Source: DASXYG01 sp036502625
GTDB taxonomy: Bacteria; Actinomycetota; Actinomycetes; Streptosporangiales; Streptosporangiaceae
Assembly (NCBI GenBank): GCA_036502625.1
Contig: DASXYG010000005.1
Coordinates: 74,863 to 138,862 of the forward strand
Reading direction: 5' to 3'
Length of the DNA stretch: 64,000 nt
A program made the translations under genes and the position numbers. Below the pieces are notes generated by a model. That model was not told where the DNA came from, made no database searches, and worked only from the letters and a program-made list of their open reading frames with translations. Below are positions 34,497 to 42,004 of this stretch, one piece after another; positions within the stretch are counted from its first letter, which is position 1; the number at the start of each line of letters is the position of its first letter.

Positions 34497-34922
34497 TCAG
34501 CTTTCCGCCTCCTCGAACGCCCGGTGCACGAGCGCCGCGTCGAGCGTCGACACCACGAGCGTCAGCGCGTCGCCGGTGCCGGTGCGCACATCGAGCACCC
34601 GCCAGGCCAGCTTCCCCAGCAGCAGCGCGAGCCGGCCGCGCGGCCGGGTGTCGGCGGCGATGCGCAGCGGCGGCGTCAGCGCCTCGGTGTGCTTCCCGGG
34701 GCCGTACGGCCGCCACACCACGGGGTCGTCGGCGCCCAGCGCGAGGACGAGCTCGCCCGGCTTGGTGCGGTCGAACCCGCCGAGCCGCGCGGTGACCTTC
34801 AGCACCTCGCCGCCGAGCAGATCGCGCACGTCGCGTTCGGGGTCGCCGCCGCCGACGAACCGCACACCGAACCTCGGCCGCGAGCCCGCGGCGTACCTGC
34901 CCCTGTCCATCGCGTCCATCAT
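34497..34922 (-). CDS. Small soluble protein, unknown function
   Basis: 141 residues, mixed alpha/beta, no membrane segment: RFGVRFVGGGDPERDVRDLL, ELVLALGADDPVVWRPYGPG, LGKLAWRVLDVRTGTG. No recognised family. Three in-frame ATGs lie close together (34922, 34919, 34910); the first is used and none has a strong ribosome site. It is divergent from the acyl-CoA ligase with 72 bp between. The terminator at 34465-34495 supports it as a real transcribed gene. Confidence 0.6.
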   Translation of the reverse strand: MMDAMDRGRYAAGSRPRFGVRFVGGGDPERDVRDLLGGEVLKVTARLGGFDRTKPGELVLALGADDPVVWRPYGPGKHTEALTPPLRIAADTRPRGRLALLLGKLAWRVLDVRTGTGDALTLVVSTLDAALVHRAFEEAES

Positions 34923-34994
34923 CGCAGGGACGCGGCGGCGGTTGCCGGGTACCGCGGCGCGGTTTAGCTTGAGCTCCCCGGCAGAGGAGCCGCC

Positions 34995-36539
34995 ATGACC
35001 GCGACCACCGTGCCCGCCGCGTTCGACGAGGCGCCGCCCGAGGCCGTGTTCCTGTACGCCGGCGACGAGGTGATCACGTACCACCGGTTCGACAAGCTGA
35101 CCGGGCACATCGCGTGCGGGCTGCTCGCGCGCGGGGTGCGGCGCGGCGACCGCGTCGGCCTGTACGGGCTCAACCAGCCGGAATGGCTCGCCGTCTACGT
35201 CGCGGCCGCGAAGATCGGCGCGATCGTGGTGACGCTGAACGTCCGCTACCGCGAGCGCGAGTTCGACTACATGCTCAACCAGAGCGGCGCCAAGATGCTC
35301 GTCGGCCCGGGCCGTCTGGCCGGCTTCGACTACGTGGCGCTGTTCGACGGGATGCGCGAGCGGCTGCCCGGCGTGCGCGACTACGTCTACACGGACGACG
35401 CCGGCTACGCCGCGCTGGCCGCGACGCCGGTGGACGGCCACGCGCTGGCCGCGGCGCGCGCCGCCGTGCGCCCGGACGACCCGGTGATCATCCTCTACAC
35501 GTCCGGCACGACCGGGCTGCCGAAGGGCGCGGTGATCACGCAGGCGAGCATCCTCGCGTCGGCGCGTGCGCAGGCCGCGCACACGGGGCTCCTCCCGTCC
35601 GACACCGTCCTCGGCCACCTGCCGCTCAACCACGTCGGCGGCATCACGTGCTCGGTCATGGCGGCGGTGGTGAGCGGTGCGGCCGTGGCGCTGGTGCCCG
35701 CGTTCAGCCCGTCGGCCACGCTGGAGGTCGCGGAGCGGCGCCGGGCGACGGTGTTCGGCGGCGTGCCGACGATGTTCGTGCTGATGCTCGGTGATCCGTC
35801 ATTCCCCGGGCGCGACCTGTCGTCCGTCCGCATGTGCGTCGCGGGCGGGTCGAACGTGGACCCGTCGCTGCACGCCGCGATCGTCGGGAGCTTCCCCGGC
35901 GCCCGGGTGTTCACCCTGTACGGGCTGTCGGAGACGTCGGGCGCGTGCGTCATGTCCGCGCCGGACGACGACGCGGCGACGGTCGCCCGTACGCTCGGCG
36001 TCGCGCTCGCGGGCTGCGACCACCGGGTGGCCGGCCCGGACGGCGCGGAGCTGCCCGCGGGCGAGGCGGGCGAGCTGCAGGTGCGCGGCGACTGCGTGGC
36101 GCGCGGCTACTGGGAGCTGCCCGAGGAGTCGGCCGCGACGTTCCTGCCGGGCGGCTGGCTGGCCACCGGCGACATCGTGGCCGCCGAACCCGATGGCCAC
36201 CTGGTGCTGCTCGGCCGGCTGAAGGAGATGTACATCTCCGGCGGGTTCAACGTGTACCCGGTGGAGATCGAGAACCTGCTGGCGACCCATCCCGGGGTGG
36301 CGCTGGCGGCGGGCATCGGCGTGCCGGATCCGGTGCTCGGCGAGGTCGGCCGGTTCTACGTCGTGCCGAAGCCGGACGCGCCGGCGCCGACGGCCGCCGA
36401 GCTCGAGGCGTTCTGCCGCGCGCACCTCGCCGACTACAAGGTGCCGAAGCAGTTCGCGATCACCGCCGACCTCCCGCTGACACCGGTGGGGAAGGTGCGG
36501 AAGGCCGAGCTGAGGTCGCGCTACCTCGCCGAGCGGTGA
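34995..36539 (+). CDS. Acyl-CoA synthetase (AMP-dependent ligase)
   Basis: 514 residues of the ANL superfamily. Activates a carboxylic acid to acyl-AMP, then acyl-CoA. Motifs: P-loop LYTSGTTGLPKGAVIT (about 168-183), TLYGLSETSG, TGDIV, LLGRLKEMYISGGFNVYPVEIE, and the catalytic Lys in TPVGKVRKAEL. The GGSNVD motif and NHVGG segment fit fatty-acid or aryl-acid ligases of the FadD type; chain length is not readable. ATG at 34995 follows GCAGAGGAG. No adjacent pathway genes. Confidence 0.92.
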   Translation: MTATTVPAAFDEAPPEAVFLYAGDEVITYHRFDKLTGHIACGLLARGVRRGDRVGLYGLNQPEWLAVYVAAAKIGAIVVTLNVRYREREFDYMLNQSGAKMLVGPGRLAGFDYVALFDGMRERLPGVRDYVYTDDAGYAALAATPVDGHALAAARAAVRPDDPVIILYTSGTTGLPKGAVITQASILASARAQAAHTGLLPSDTVLGHLPLNHVGGITCSVMAAVVSGAAVALVPAFSPSATLEVAERRRATVFGGVPTMFVLMLGDPSFPGRDLSSVRMCVAGGSNVDPSLHAAIVGSFPGARVFTLYGLSETSGACVMSAPDDDAATVARTLGVALAGCDHRVAGPDGAELPAGEAGELQVRGDCVARGYWELPEESAATFLPGGWLATGDIVAAEPDGHLVLLGRLKEMYISGGFNVYPVEIENLLATHPGVALAAGIGVPDPVLGEVGRFYVVPKPDAPAPTAAELEAFCRAHLADYKVPKQFAITADLPLTPVGKVRKAELRSRYLAER

Positions 36540-36548
36540 GCCGTACGG

Positions 36549-37280
36549 TCACATGGTGTTGACGATCAGCCCGATGTGGGTGAAGTAGTTCAGGGCGCCG
36601 AACAGGAAGAACGCGATGCCGGCCAGGCCCCACGCGACGCCCACGACCACCTGGACGCCCTTCGCGTTCTTGCGCAGCGCGAACGGGAACAGCACCGCGC
36701 CGATGCCGACCAGGACGTACAGCAGCGACATGAACGTGGCCTCGACCTGCGGGTGCGCGGCGAACATGCCGGAGATGGGCTCCTGCGGCGGCGCCGCGAA
36801 CAGGGTGTACTTGATGCCGGCGGCGGCGATGCCGAACGCCGCGAGCCCCGAGCCGAACACGAACACCGAGATCGGCCCGGCCACGCCCGCGACGACGGAC
36901 ACCCGCTCGCCGGGCTCGGCCAGGGTCTCGCCGCGCTTCCACAGGTAGAACGCGGCGCCGAGGAGCAGGAACCCGAAGATGAGGCTCGGCTCGCCGAAGA
37001 TCACGTTGTCGAACGGGAAGCCGCCCGCGGCCAGCGGCCACGTCAGGCTCATGTGCAGGCCGGTCAGCGCGAGGATCACGCCCAGGATGCCGAACGCCAG
37101 GGCGTAGCCCTGGGTGACGACCCGCCCGCCGCCGCGGAGCTGGTAGCCGAGCCCCACGACCAGCAGCAGCCCGGTGCCCGCGGCCAGGGACATCACGGTG
37201 TTGTACGTGGGCATGTTCGCCCAGTCGATCTTCAGCGCGGGCGCCGCCGCTACGAGCGCGCCGCCGTCTGGAACACCCAT
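36549..37280 (-). CDS. DUF981-like polytopic membrane protein
   Basis: 243 residues with about seven hydrophobic helices (for example MSLAAGTGLLLVVGLGY, GYALAFGILGVILALTG, IFGFLLLGAAFYLW, SLLYVLVGIGAVLFPFAL, VAWGLAGIAFFLFGAL). HMSLTWPL and a short acidic FGEPSLIFG segment between helices match the DUF981 family of actinobacteria and archaea, whose function is unknown. The second in-frame ATG (37280) is used because AGGGG precedes it by six bases; the first ATG is two codons upstream. Confidence 0.7.
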   Translation of the reverse strand: MGVPDGGALVAAAPALKIDWANMPTYNTVMSLAAGTGLLLVVGLGYQLRGGGRVVTQGYALAFGILGVILALTGLHMSLTWPLAAGGFPFDNVIFGEPSLIFGFLLLGAAFYLWKRGETLAEPGERVSVVAGVAGPISVFVFGSGLAAFGIAAAGIKYTLFAAPPQEPISGMFAAHPQVEATFMSLLYVLVGIGAVLFPFALRKNAKGVQVVVGVAWGLAGIAFFLFGALNYFTHIGLIVNTM

Positions 37281-37362
37281 AGCCATCCCCTGTCACCCGG
37301 GAGTCATGATCATCGGGTCATTCCCGTACGCGACACCGGCGACACGGGGGGCGGGCGCGGTA

Positions 37363-37953
37363 TCAGGCCGAGGACGGTCTGGACGCCGCCGTGCCGCCGT
37401 TCAGCCGCCGCTCCACCTCGGCGAGCGCGACGTGCCACGGGAACACCGCGGCCAGGTTGCCGCCGGTGCCCGGCTGGTGCGGCTCGAACTCGCCGGGCCC
37501 GACCAGCACCTGGATGCCCTCGGCGCGCAGGATCTCCAGGCTGCGCCGGAACGGGCGGCGGCTGGCCAGCGCCGCGTTGACGAACGGGAGCACCACGATC
37601 GGGATGCCGAAGGCGGGCGCCTCCGCGAGGATGCCGAGGGCGTAGGTGTCGCTGACGCCAGACGCCCACTTGTTGATCGTGTTGTACGTCGCGGGCGCCA
37701 CGATGATCGCGTCGGCCCGGGGGAGCGGCACCGCGCCATGGCCGGTGCCGTGGCCGCGGTAGTCGCTGCGCACCGGGAAACCGGTCTGCCGGCCGAGCGC
37801 CGCCGCGTCGATGAAGTCGAGCGCCGCCGGGGTGGCGATGACCTGCACGTTCCAGCCGCGGGCCTGGGCCAGCCGCACCATCGTCGCGACGTACGGCGCG
37901 GGGCCCGCGCCGCACACCACTACGTACAGGAACCATCCGGTCGGTACGCCCAC
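37363..37953 (-). CDS. Flavoprotein of the phosphopantothenoylcysteine-decarboxylase fold
   Basis: 196 residues, homo-oligomeric flavin-containing decarboxylase (HFCD) fold: VVVCGAGPAPYVATMVRLA near the N-terminus, VIATPAAL, and the FMN-site segment IIVAPATYNTINKWASGVSD. The decarboxylase active-site His and Cys of Dfp/EpiD are not both obvious, so activity may differ. GTG at 37953 follows GGGAG at good spacing; the frame stays open to 38202. Substrate unknown. Confidence 0.8.
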   Translation of the reverse strand: MGVPTGWFLYVVVCGAGPAPYVATMVRLAQARGWNVQVIATPAALDFIDAAALGRQTGFPVRSDYRGHGTGHGAVPLPRADAIIVAPATYNTINKWASGVSDTYALGILAEAPAFGIPIVVLPFVNAALASRRPFRRSLEILRAEGIQVLVGPGEFEPHQPGTGGNLAAVFPWHVALAEVERRLNGGTAASRPSSA

Positions 37954-38230
37954 CTCGCCGCTCCCTGCTGGGGACAGCACCCAGTATGGCCCCTGACCTC
38001 GACATGCGTCCTGACCGGTACGGGTCGCGGGGCGGCGTACGCCCCGAATCGGCCGCGGCCACCGATGTTGACTCTGCGTGTTCAGTTGGCGTGTTTCCGT
38101 GAGAACACGCACGCCGAATCCCCGCGTGACCTTGAAGCGGGGCGTAGGTTGCGTTCTGCGACCCGCGTCTAACCAGCCCCTTGCGACACGGGTCGTCGCC
38201 ATGTCGGCCGGGACGGCCCCGGCCGCTCAG
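37954..38230. promoter_or_regulatory. Upstream region of the flavoprotein gene with GCGTGTT repeats
   Basis: No gene is seen here. GCGTGTT occurs at 38076-38082 and 38089-38095 (13-bp period) and its inverse AACACGC at 38104-38110. This forms one direct and one inverted repeat, about 125 bp upstream of the flavoprotein start. CATACT on the minus strand near 37983 could serve as a -10. The regulator is unknown. Confidence 0.35.
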
Positions 38231-38263
38231 CCGTGGGACCCCGCCGCGCGCGGGGTCCCACGG
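38231..38263 (-). terminator. Perfect 13-bp hairpin terminator
   Basis: CCGTGGGACCCCG (38231-38243) is exactly complementary to 38251-38263 with a 7-base loop. It lies 29 bp beyond the stop of the lipoprotein gene at 38293-39132. Confidence 0.8.
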
Positions 38264-38292
38264 CCAGGGTGACCGGCACGCGCGAGCGGGCG

Positions 38293-39132
38293 TCACGGCT
38301 TCCACTCCAGTACGCCTCGGTGGGCCGCCGCGTGGAACCCGCTCGGCCCCCGGCGCCCCGTCTCCAGCAGCGACGCGGTCCACTCGAGGAGCGCGGCGTA
38401 CGACCCGGGCCAGCCCGCGGCGGAGGCGCCCTCCTCGGCGAAGTACTCACCGGTGTGGCCGCCCTGGCCCTGGCGCTGGTCGGTGTAGAGCAGGCCGCCG
38501 TCATTCGCCGTGGCGAACGGGGTGTACGGCGGGAGCCAGTCGCCCGGCGGCGCCGGGCCGCCGCTTTCGAGCACGCCGCACATCATGCGCCACTCCCCGG
38601 GGATCCGGGCCGCGCTGAGCGGGGCGTAGAACGGCGGGAACGTGAAGGCGCCGCTGCTGTCGCGCACGCCGTCGTGGACGCGCAGCGAGGCGACGAGATC
38701 CGGCGGCAGGGGCCGGCCGAGGCGCCGCTGGGCCCGCGCGATCGCGCTCGACGAGGCGGGGCCCGGCAGCGACCGCGCCGACCTCGGGGCGTGGCGCGCC
38801 AGCCACGCCTCGATGCGCCGCCACGCGCGTGCCGCCCGCGTGGCGGTCTCCGCCGGTGGTGTGGCGACGGGGACCGGCTTGCCGGACGGATGGCACGCGG
38901 CCACTCGCGTGGGCGTGGGCCGCGGCGCCGGGGTCGGCGCGGCCGTGGCCGGGGACGCTGTGCCCATGCTCGGCGTTTCCAGCACGATCGTGGCGGACAG
39001 CGACCGGCGCGGCGAGACCGCCCGTACGGAAGCCTCCGGCCGGCTGCACGCCGCGACGCCGGCCACGGTGGCGGCTAAGGCGAGCGCGGCCGCCAGCGCC
39101 GCCGCGGGTCGAGATGATCGGGTTCGTGGCAC
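38293..39132 (-). CDS. Lipoprotein with SMI1/KNR4-like domain
   Basis: 279 residues. Signal sequence ending in a lipobox-like VAGVAAC (lipidated Cys about residue 29), a Pro/Thr/Ala-rich linker, then from about residue 125 a domain resembling SMI1/KNR4: IARAQRRLGRPLPPDLVASLRVHDG, partly quoted, with FPPFYAPLSAARI and PFATANDGGLLYTD. SMI1/KNR4 proteins are often immunity or scaffold proteins and are usually cytoplasmic, so a lipidated extracytoplasmic copy is unusual. GTG start at 39132; CATACT seven bases before it suggests a leaderless message. Confidence 0.75.
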   Translation of the reverse strand: MPRTRSSRPAAALAAALALAATVAGVAACSRPEASVRAVSPRRSLSATIVLETPSMGTASPATAAPTPAPRPTPTRVAACHPSGKPVPVATPPAETATRAARAWRRIEAWLARHAPRSARSLPGPASSSAIARAQRRLGRPLPPDLVASLRVHDGVRDSSGAFTFPPFYAPLSAARIPGEWRMMCGVLESGGPAPPGDWLPPYTPFATANDGGLLYTDQRQGQGGHTGEYFAEEGASAAGWPGSYAALLEWTASLLETGRRGPSGFHAAAHRGVLEWKP

Positions 39133-39184
39133 GTCCGTAAGTATGGTCAGTCGCTGTGACGTACGGGCAGGGGTGAAATCCCGG

Positions 39185-39193
39185 CTGTGGATA
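39185..39193 (-). promoter_or_regulatory. Perfect DnaA box (TTATCCACA)
   Basis: TGTGGATAA on the + strand in the 77-bp divergent region between the SMI1/KNR4 lipoprotein and the SDR gene, 16 bases before the SDR ATG. Extended match AGTTATCCACAG is shared with the box at 41293. Confidence 0.6.
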
Positions 39194-39209
39194 ACTCGCG
39201 GAGGGTCGT

Positions 39210-39956
39210 ATGGAACGCAAGGTCGCGGTCGTCACCGGTGCGGGATCCGGCATCGGCGCCGAGGTGACGCGGGCGCTGGCGGGTGCGGGCTACCGCGTGG
39301 CGCTGGCCGGGCGGCGCGCGGATCCGCTCCGCGCCGTCGCCGCCGAGATCGCCGACGCGGGCGCGCTCGTCGTGCCCACCGACGTCTCGGACGCCGAATC
39401 CGTCGCGGCGCTGTTCGACGCCGTACGCGGCCAATGGGGACGGGTCGATGTCCTGTTCAACAACGCCGGGCTGAACGGCGGGTCCGCGAACTTCGGCGAC
39501 TACCCGGTGGACCGCTGGACCGAGGTCGTGGCCGTCAATCTCACCGGCGCGTTCCTCTGCGCGCGCGAGGCGTTCCGTACGATGCGCGGCCAGGAGCCGG
39601 GCGGCGGGCGGATCATCAACAACGGCTCGATCTCCGCGCACGCGCCCCGCCCCGGCTCGGTCGGCTACACCGCGACCAAGCACGCGATCACCGGCCTGAC
39701 CAAGTCGATCGCGCTTGACGGCCGCCCGTACCGCATCGCCTGCGGCCAGATCGACATCGGCAACGCGGCGACGGAGATGACCGAGCGCATGAGCGCGGGC
39801 GTGCCCCAGGCCGACGGCTCGGTCGCCGCCGAGCCCGTCATGGACGTACGGAACGTCGCCGAGGCCGTGCGCTACATGGCGGGCCTGCCGCTCGACGCGA
39901 ACGTCCCGTTCATGACCGTGATGGCCACCAACATGCCGTACATCGGCCGCGGCTGA
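39210..39956 (+). CDS. SDR-family oxidoreductase
   Basis: 248 residues: TGAGSGIGAEVTRAL, LFNNAGLNGGSANFGD, NNGSISAHAPRPGSVGYTATKHA (partly quoted; catalytic Ser and YxxxK). The substrate region GQIDIGNAATEMTERM is typical of the uncharacterised SDR group often called 3-oxoacyl reductase-like. ATG at 39210 follows CGCGGAGGG. Monocistronic; converges with pobA. A DnaA box lies in its leader region. Confidence 0.9.
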   Translation: MERKVAVVTGAGSGIGAEVTRALAGAGYRVALAGRRADPLRAVAAEIADAGALVVPTDVSDAESVAALFDAVRGQWGRVDVLFNNAGLNGGSANFGDYPVDRWTEVVAVNLTGAFLCAREAFRTMRGQEPGGGRIINNGSISAHAPRPGSVGYTATKHAITGLTKSIALDGRPYRIACGQIDIGNAATEMTERMSAGVPQADGSVAAEPVMDVRNVAEAVRYMAGLPLDANVPFMTVMATNMPYIGRG

Positions 39957-39966
39957 CGCCGGGGGT

Positions 39967-41139
39967 TCAGACGGTGGCCAGGCCCACGTAGTTCTCGGCG
40001 AGGGTGGTCGCCGCGGCGCGCGAGGTCGTGACGTAGTCGAGGTAGGAGCGCTGGAGGCGGAGCTGGTACGGGTCGTCGGTGAGGCGGTGGGTCAGCGACG
40101 TCATCCAGTACGAGAAGTGCTGCGCGCGCCAGACCCGGCGCAGGCAGGCGGCCGAGTAGCCGTCGAGTCCTGACCCGTCGCCCGTGGTGTACCAGCGGTG
40201 CAGCGCCTCGGCCAGCACACCGACGTCGGCCACCGCGAGGTTGAGGCCCTTCGCGCCGGTCGGCGGCACGATGTGCGCGGCGTCGCCGGCGAGGTAGAGG
40301 CGGCCGTACTGCATGGGCTCCACGGCGTAGCTGCGCACGGTGGCGACGCTCTGCTCCAGGATCGGGCCGTCGGCCAGCTCGAACCCGGCGTCGGTGGTGA
40401 AGCGGGCGCGCAGCTCGGACCAGACGCGGTCGTAGCCCCAGTCGTCGGAGTCGGTGTCCGGCGGCACCTGGAGGTACAGCCGGGTGATGCTGGGGGAGCG
40501 CATGCTGTGCAGGGCGAAGCCGCGTTCGCTGTTGCTGTAGATGAGCTCCTCGGTGGACGGCGCCACCTCCGCGAGCACACCGAGCCAGGCGAACGGGTAC
40601 GTGTGGTCGTACTCCGTCAGCACGCCCTCGGGGACGGACGGGCGGCTCACGCCGTGGAACCCGTCGCAGCCGGCGATCACGTCGCAGTCGAGCGCCTGCC
40701 CACGGCCGTCCTCGGTGAAGGTGACGCGCGGCTTGTCGGTGTCGATGCCGTCGAGGCGGACGTCCGAGACGTCGAACCTGATGTCGGCGCCGGCGGCGAG
40801 GCGTGCGGCGATGAGGTCCTTGACGACCTCCTGCTGCCCGTAGACGGTGATCGTCCGGCCGGGCACGAGGTCCTCGAAGGCGATGCGGTGGCCGCTGCCG
40901 CCGAAGCGCAGCTCGATGCCGCGGTGGACCAGGCCCTCCCTGGTCATCCGCTCGCCCACGCCGGTGGCGTTCAGCACGTCCACGGTGCCCTGTTCGAGCA
41001 CGCCGGCGCGGACCCGCTTCTCGACGTACGCGCGGCTGCGGATCTCCAGGACGACCGACTCGATGCCGCGCAGGTGCAGCAGGTGCGAGAGCAGCAGGCC
41101 GGCCGGGCCCGCGCCGACGATCCCCACCTGAGTGCGCAT
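39967..41139 (-). CDS. pobA: 4-hydroxybenzoate 3-monooxygenase
   Basis: 390 residues, class A flavoprotein monooxygenase. Hydroxylates 4-hydroxybenzoate to protocatechuate with NAD(P)H and O2. GxGxxG FAD motif in VGIVGAGPAGLLLSHLL, the DG motif CDVIAGCDGFHGVSRPSV, and GDAAHIVPPTGAKGLNLAVAD in part, the signature of PHBH. Length equals the usual 390-394. ATG at 41139 follows GGAGG. No protocatechuate genes or PobR regulator are adjacent, so the pathway is scattered. Confidence 0.93.
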   Translation of the reverse strand: MRTQVGIVGAGPAGLLLSHLLHLRGIESVVLEIRSRAYVEKRVRAGVLEQGTVDVLNATGVGERMTREGLVHRGIELRFGGSGHRIAFEDLVPGRTITVYGQQEVVKDLIAARLAAGADIRFDVSDVRLDGIDTDKPRVTFTEDGRGQALDCDVIAGCDGFHGVSRPSVPEGVLTEYDHTYPFAWLGVLAEVAPSTEELIYSNSERGFALHSMRSPSITRLYLQVPPDTDSDDWGYDRVWSELRARFTTDAGFELADGPILEQSVATVRSYAVEPMQYGRLYLAGDAAHIVPPTGAKGLNLAVADVGVLAEALHRWYTTGDGSGLDGYSAACLRRVWRAQHFSYWMTSLTHRLTDDPYQLRLQRSYLDYVTTSRAAATTLAENYVGLATV

Positions 41140-41292
41140 GCGGCCTCCATTCGTCCGGGCGCGATCTGACAGCAGCGTAGGCACAGATCATCCGCCGAGA
41201 GCGGGCGCGGGGACGCCGGAGGTTCCGTTCATTGGAAAAGCACGGCTGTGACCTCGGTCGTCCGGTCCGTACGGCAGGGATTTCCGGCGGAG

Positions 41293-41301
41293 TTATCCAC
41301 A
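41293..41301 (+). promoter_or_regulatory. Perfect DnaA box (TTATCCACA)
   Basis: TTATCCACA in the 271-bp divergent region between pobA and the secreted-protein gene. It is embedded in AGTTATCCACAGGC, nearly the same extended sequence as the box at 39185. Apart from this box nothing else was recognised in the gap. Confidence 0.6.
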
Positions 41302-41410
41302 GGCTGGATTTTGGGGATCGCGCCGGGCCGGGGGTTCTCGGGACGATTGATCGTGTGCAGGGATCGCGGGTTCCGCCGCGGTCCGCCGATCGACCGAACG
41401 GGAGACCATC

Positions 41411-41917
41411 ATGATCATCGTCCGCGCGTTCGCCGTGCTCCTCACCGCCTCGGCCGCGCTCGGCGCGGCGCAGGCGCCGGGCGGCGCCGCGCCCGCCCCC
41501 GAACCGCGCGGCCGTGCCGTGCTCGACGGCTTCGTCCTGGGCCCGCCGCCTCCCCACCTGGGGCCGCACGTGTCCGATTTCGCCTACGAATGGGGTGGCG
41601 TGGCGTTCCGCAGCCGCGTCTGGGAACGCGGTCCTGACTCCTCCGGCGCCACTCATGTCGACCTGACGGCCGAGGTGCTGCGCGGCGCCAAGCTGTCCGA
41701 CCCGGCAGCGCTGCGCGGCTTCCTCGCCCGCTACCTGGAGAAACCCGCCGAGACCTGGCATCCGCGCCTGTCGCGCGGGCGTCCGGGGTTCGCCGGGGGT
41801 GACGACGCGTTCTTCCTCGATCGTCCCGGTGTCGCCGTCTATGCGCGGCTGGAGAAACCCGGCGCCGACCCGGGGCTCCTTCGCCAATTCATGGACGGAG
41901 TCCGACGTGATGTTTGA
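41411..41917 (+). CDS. Secreted protein of unknown function
   Basis: 168 residues with a short signal peptide (IIVRAFAVLLTASAALGAAQA). The mature part (from about 25) contains VLDGFVLGPPPPHLGPHVSDF, SRVWERGPDSSGATHVDLTAEVLRG in part, and a C-terminal helix LLRQFMDGVRR. No known domain. ATG at 41411 follows GGGAGACC. It precedes the large membrane protein gene by 87 bp on the same strand. Confidence 0.75.
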   Translation: MIIVRAFAVLLTASAALGAAQAPGGAAPAPEPRGRAVLDGFVLGPPPPHLGPHVSDFAYEWGGVAFRSRVWERGPDSSGATHVDLTAEVLRGAKLSDPAALRGFLARYLEKPAETWHPRLSRGRPGFAGGDDAFFLDRPGVAVYARLEKPGADPGLLRQFMDGVRRDV

Positions 41918-42004
41918 TCGGTCTTCGCCCGCGTCTACTAGGGTGCGTCCCCATCGGCGGTGGAGACGACCCGGTGGCATTCCGGGCGAGGAGGCGACGG
42001 AACG

